From the NCBI GenBank assembly GCA_946611595.1, contig CAMODY010000067.1:1-9148 (forward strand): a stretch of 9,148 nt of DNA, in the 5' to 3' direction. The stretch is from an uncultured Clostridia bacterium (GTDB lineage Bacteria; Bacillota; Clostridia; Lachnospirales; Lachnospiraceae). Of this stretch, positions 6,837 to 9,148 are shown piece by piece. The position numbers were made by a program, and so were the translations under genes. Numbering within the stretch: position 1 is the stretch's first letter; every line of letters starts with the position of its first letter. Below the pieces are notes generated by a model. That model searched no databases and had not been told where the DNA came from. It saw only the letters and a program-made list of their open reading frames with translations.

Positions 6837-8009
6837 TTACTCTCCTGTACTTTCAGTACTTTCTTCATTGGCATCGGCTTGAGTTGTGCTTTCCGTCTCT
6901 GTTGTTTCCTGTTCTTCCGCATTTATCTCAAGCTTCTGCTCTCCGCTAACTTCTGCTTCTGTTTGCGTTGCTTCAGGTTCCGTAGCTTCCGGTTCTGCTT
7001 CCGGCTCTTTTGGAAGAGTAAGGTCGATTCGTTTCAAGATATGTTGTTTCATCAGTGTCAGATCGGAAAGCGTGATCTTACCGTCTTTGTTTACATCCGC
7101 GCAGGTATACGCATCGCCCTTCAGAACTAATCTGCCTAAGATATGCATCTTTGTACGAGTCAGATCGGAAAGACTGATATTGCTGTCTCCATTAACATCG
7201 CCATAAACGATCTGCACTCCGCTGGCTCTATAGAACTCTTCCACCTTGTTCGGCATTGCTGCAACTCTTGTAAACAGCGGGCTGCCCGGAAGGATATAAT
7301 TCATATCGAAATGGCCTTTTAAGCCGTTCACAGTTCCTGTTGCGGAATATTGCCACATATCAAATCCAAAGCCATATTGTTCCGGACGGCTTCCCCAGAA
7401 CGCAAGCCAGATCATACCGGCATTGTTAATTTTGTTATAGTCTAAAACATTGATGAAATAATCAGGGTTTGCATATACACCAACATCCGAATAGCCTCTT
7501 GCTTTCATTCCGTTCACATAGCGAACGCAGAAATCCGTCAGCTGTTTACCATGTGTATATGGATTAAAGTTGTGACGAGCTTTATATGCATCGGCATCTT
7601 CCATATCGAACCAGATTCCAAGGGTCGGGTTATGTCCCTTGATCATACGGATCGTATGTGCGATCTCACTATCGACTTCGGCTGTAGAAAGCGCATAAGA
7701 ATAAATATAAACGCCATAAGGGATACCAAGACGTTCGCACTGCTGCATGTTATACTCTGCGTTTGGATCGTCCTGGTTCTTATAATCATCTCCCCAGCCA
7801 ATACGGATGATAGCAAACTCCACTCCGTTTGCTTTTGCCTTTGCCCAGTCGATGACTCCGTTGTGATTGGAAACGTCAATTCCGCCAAAGCGGCCTGCGG
7901 CAATCGTTGCGTAAGTCTCCTTTTCAGTTCCCATAGGGATGGCAATCACTGCCACAACGAGCATTAATGTAATTAATAATAAACCGATGAGTTTTTTTAC
8001 CCGAACCAA
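6837..8009 (-). CDS. Secreted GH25 lysozyme with dockerin and acidic tail
   Basis: Exported N-acetylmuramidase of 390 residues. Residues about 1-34 are a signal peptide or N-terminal anchor (VRVKKL, then a long hydrophobic run to VVAVIAIP). The GH25 domain spans about 40-245: GIDVSNHNG (Asp45), IWFDMED (Asp135 and the probable catalytic acid Glu137) and FDMNYI (Asp235). A type I dockerin-like module follows at about 268-330, with two calcium loops DVNGDSNISLSDL (271-283) and DVNKDGKITLSDL (305-317). Residues 331-390 are a low-complexity Glu/Thr/Pro/Ala tail, probably disordered. The frame can be read from a TTG at 8024, but that codon is part of the ribosome binding site; GGAGG lies eight bases before the TTG at 8009, which I take as the start. 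It is the first gene of the run leading to rel. It would cleave peptidoglycan at the cell surface, in remodelling, separation or defence; the sequence does not decide which. Confidence 0.93.
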   Translation of the reverse strand: MVRVKKLIGLLLITLMLVVAVIAIPMGTEKETYATIAAGRFGGIDVSNHNGVIDWAKAKANGVEFAIIRIGWGDDYKNQDDPNAEYNMQQCERLGIPYGVYIYSYALSTAEVDSEIAHTIRMIKGHNPTLGIWFDMEDADAYKARHNFNPYTHGKQLTDFCVRYVNGMKARGYSDVGVYANPDYFINVLDYNKINNAGMIWLAFWGSRPEQYGFGFDMWQYSATGTVNGLKGHFDMNYILPGSPLFTRVAAMPNKVEEFYRASGVQIVYGDVNGDSNISLSDLTRTKMHILGRLVLKGDAYTCADVNKDGKITLSDLTLMKQHILKRIDLTLPKEPEAEPEATEPEATQTEAEVSGEQKLEINAEEQETTETESTTQADANEESTESTGE

Positions 8010-8017
8010 AACTCTTT

Positions 8018-8022
8018 CCTCC
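8018..8022 (-). promoter_or_regulatory. Ribosome binding site that sets a TTG start for the lysozyme
   Basis: GGAGG on the minus strand, eight bases before TTG at 8009. The upstream in-frame TTG (8024) overlaps this site and cannot use it. The same eight-base spacing is used by the hydrolase gene. Confidence 0.8.
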
Positions 8023-8054
8023 AAAAATGATCAACTATGTTCTTCGAAAACCAT

Positions 8055-8084
8055 TTGACACAGTATCGGTCGTTGTGATATAAA
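8055..8084 (+). promoter_or_regulatory. Promoter of tRNA-Trp
   Basis: Perfect -35 TTGACA (8055-8060), an 18-base spacer, and -10 TATAAA (8079-8084) within the A/T-rich GATATAAAAT. The expected start is about seven bases later, giving a 5' leader of under ten bases before the mature tRNA. It lies in the 89-bp gap shared with the divergent lysozyme gene, whose own promoter I could not identify with confidence. Confidence 0.85.
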
Positions 8085-8098
8085 ATAACTCGTGCTTT

Positions 8099-8169
8099 AG
8101 GGGAATCATACAATGGCAGTATGACGGTCTCCAAAACCGTTCATGGGAGTTCGAATCTCTCTTCCCCTG
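8099..8169 (+). tRNA. trnW: tRNA-Trp (anticodon CCA)
   Basis: Complete cloverleaf of 71 bases. The acceptor stem AGGGGAA (8099-8105) pairs with TTCCCCT (8162-8168), with discriminator G8169. The D stem is ATAC/GTAT (8108-8111 with 8119-8122). The anticodon stem is ACGGT/ACCGT around the loop CTCCAAA, with anticodon CCA at 8131-8133. The variable loop is four bases. The T stem is GGGAG/CTCTC (one G-U pair) around TTCGAAT. The 3' CCA is not encoded (the next bases are CG), so it must be added by CCA-adding enzyme. A lone tRNA gene with its own promoter and terminator, convergent with radA and divergent from the lysozyme gene. Confidence 0.97.
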
Positions 8170-8173
8170 CGCT

Positions 8174-8204
8174 AAGGCTGTCAATCATGGCAGCCTTTTT
8201 CTTT
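8174..8204 (+). terminator. Intrinsic terminator after tRNA-Trp
   Basis: The stem AAGGCTGTC (8174-8182) pairs with GGCAGCCTT (8189-8197; one G-U pair) around a six-base loop, followed by T-rich TTTCTTT. It begins five bases after the tRNA. Read on the minus strand the hairpin has no U-run after it, so it serves the tRNA transcript; its hairpin might still help protect the radA mRNA 3' end. Confidence 0.9.
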
Positions 8205-8241
8205 GCCAAAATATCTTAAAAATAACCGAATTATTATACCA

Positions 8242-9148
8242 CTATTTCCTTACTTTGTTAATGGCATCTTTTACGTTGTCAACGCCTTCTATGGCGATTC
8301 CATCTATACTTTTAAGCGCTTTCATCGCACCCTTTGGAACAATGCAGCGCGTAAAGCCAAGCTTCTTTGCCTCATAGACTCTGGCTTCCATGAGATTAAC
8401 ACTTCTGACTTCCCCTGAAAGACCAACCTCTCCAATCGCGATCGTACCGGCATCTACTGCAAAATCCATATAGCCGGATGCCAAAGCGATCACTACAGCA
8501 AGATCCAAGGCGGTCTCATTAATACGGATTCCGCCGACTACATTAAGATAGGCATCACATTCTGAAAAATGAAGCCCCAGTCGCTTTTCTAAAACCGCGA
8601 TTAAAAGATTCATGCGGTTATAATCAATTCCCGTAGAAGATCTTCTCGGATTTCCAAGTCCGCTCCTTGCAACCAATGCCTGAATCTCAACCAGTATTGG
8701 CCTGGTTCCTTCAATTGAACAGGATACAATGGATCCAGATGCATTTTCCGGTCTTCCTGAAAGCATGAAGGCAGAAGGATTAGCAACCTCCTTAAGACCT
8801 TCCGAACGCATTTCAAATATTCCAACTTCATTGGTAGAGCCAAAGCGGTTCTTAACGCCCCTAAGCACACGATAGGACGCATGCTTATCACCTTCAAAAT
8901 AAAGAACAGTGTCAACCATGTGCTCTAAAATTCTTGGGCCGGCAACAACGCCTTCTTTTGTAACATGTCCAACGACAAAAATGCTGACGCCGATGCCTTT
9001 TGCAAGCTGCATCAGGATATTCGTACATTCGCGTACCTGTCCGACGCTGCCCGGAGCTCCGGTCGTATCTGCGCTGAACATGGTCTGAATAGAGTCTATG
9101 ATCGCAACCTCAGGCATTTCAGATCGGATCGCACTTTCTACGACCTCA
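8242..9148 (-). CDS. radA: DNA repair protein RadA, C-terminal 301 residues (5' end off window)
   Basis: RecA-like ATPase/branch-migration factor RadA (Sms), which helps process recombination intermediates. The gene continues past the right edge; 301 of about 455 residues are present, and the N-terminal zinc finger and Walker A are outside. Visible here are Walker B (VAIIDSIQTM), the core segment GSVGQVRECTNILMQLAKG, VVGHVTKEG, PRILEHMVDTVLYFEGD, and the RadA-specific KNRFG motif (KNRFGSTNEVGIFEM). The C-terminal Lon-protease-like domain runs from about SIVSCSIEGTRP to the end (GLSGEVRSV). The frame is open through the window edge without a stop, so the internal Met near 9117 is not the start. 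It ends convergently with tRNA-Trp, 72 bp apart. No terminator with a U-run on the minus strand is apparent. Confidence 0.97.
   Translation of the reverse strand, partial: EVVESAIRSEMPEVAIIDSIQTMFSADTTGAPGSVGQVRECTNILMQLAKGIGVSIFVVGHVTKEGVVAGPRILEHMVDTVLYFEGDKHASYRVLRGVKNRFGSTNEVGIFEMRSEGLKEVANPSAFMLSGRPENASGSIVSCSIEGTRPILVEIQALVARSGLGNPRRSSTGIDYNRMNLLIAVLEKRLGLHFSECDAYLNVVGGIRINETALDLAVVIALASGYMDFAVDAGTIAIGEVGLSGEVRSVNLMEARVYEAKKLGFTRCIVPKGAMKALKSIDGIAIEGVDNVKDAINKVRK

Noticed and set aside
7057..7172. Direct 14-base repeat GTCAGATCGGAAAG at 7057-7070 and 7159-7172
   Set aside because: Explained by the two homologous calcium loops of the dockerin, not a separate repeat element.
8010..8054. 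Promoter for the lysozyme operon on the minus strand
   Set aside because: A promoter is expected between the divergent tRNA and lysozyme genes, but only poor matches (such as CATAGT with a GTGTCA-like -35) were found, so none is called.
1..9148. CRISPR arrays, insertion sequences, prophage or integrase genes, attachment sites
   Set aside because: No regularly spaced direct repeats, transposase or integrase motifs, or tRNA 3'-end duplications were seen. The sequence next to tRNA-Trp is its terminator and radA, not an integrated element.

Overview
The window looks like part of a chromosome from a Gram-positive clostridium, most likely Lachnospiraceae. The evidence is a Firmicutes-type housekeeping run (rel, metallo-hydrolase, hisS, aspS), GGAGG-type ribosome binding sites, a tRNA-Trp without an encoded CCA end, a dockerin-bearing lysozyme, and moderate G+C. 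The family assignment is inference from gene style; no 16S or database search was possible.

Layout. All protein genes read on the minus strand, so transcription runs right to left. At the right edge is the 3' two-thirds of radA. It converges on a single plus-strand tRNA-Trp gene that has its own promoter and terminator. Left of the tRNA promoter begins an apparent operon: a secreted GH25 lysozyme with a dockerin and an acidic tail; a single-pass membrane protein with extracellular beta-sandwich domains and four 16-residue cytoplasmic repeats; the bifunctional (p)ppGpp enzyme Rel; a glyoxalase II-like metallo-beta-lactamase-fold hydrolase; histidyl-tRNA synthetase; and aspartyl-tRNA synthetase, which runs off the left edge. 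Spacing is tight in the first half (26 bp, then an 8-bp overlap into rel). The gaps are longer around the hydrolase (80 bp before it, 83 bp after it), and each of these holds a hairpin. A candidate internal promoter with an inverted repeat around its -10 box lies before hisS. There is no gene-free stretch over 300 bp.

How it may work together. Rel, hisS and aspS form a common amino-acid-starvation/translation neighbourhood in Firmicutes. The unusual part is the upstream pair, a cell-wall hydrolase plus a membrane-anchored surface protein, joined to rel by overlapping stop and start codons. The membrane protein's tail carries four copies of an E-T-x-I-L motif that resembles phosphothreonine docking sites. 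Its N-terminal domain is faintly cohesin-like, while the adjacent lysozyme has a dockerin. Together these suggest, as a hypothesis only, an envelope-associated module co-expressed with the stringent-response enzyme.
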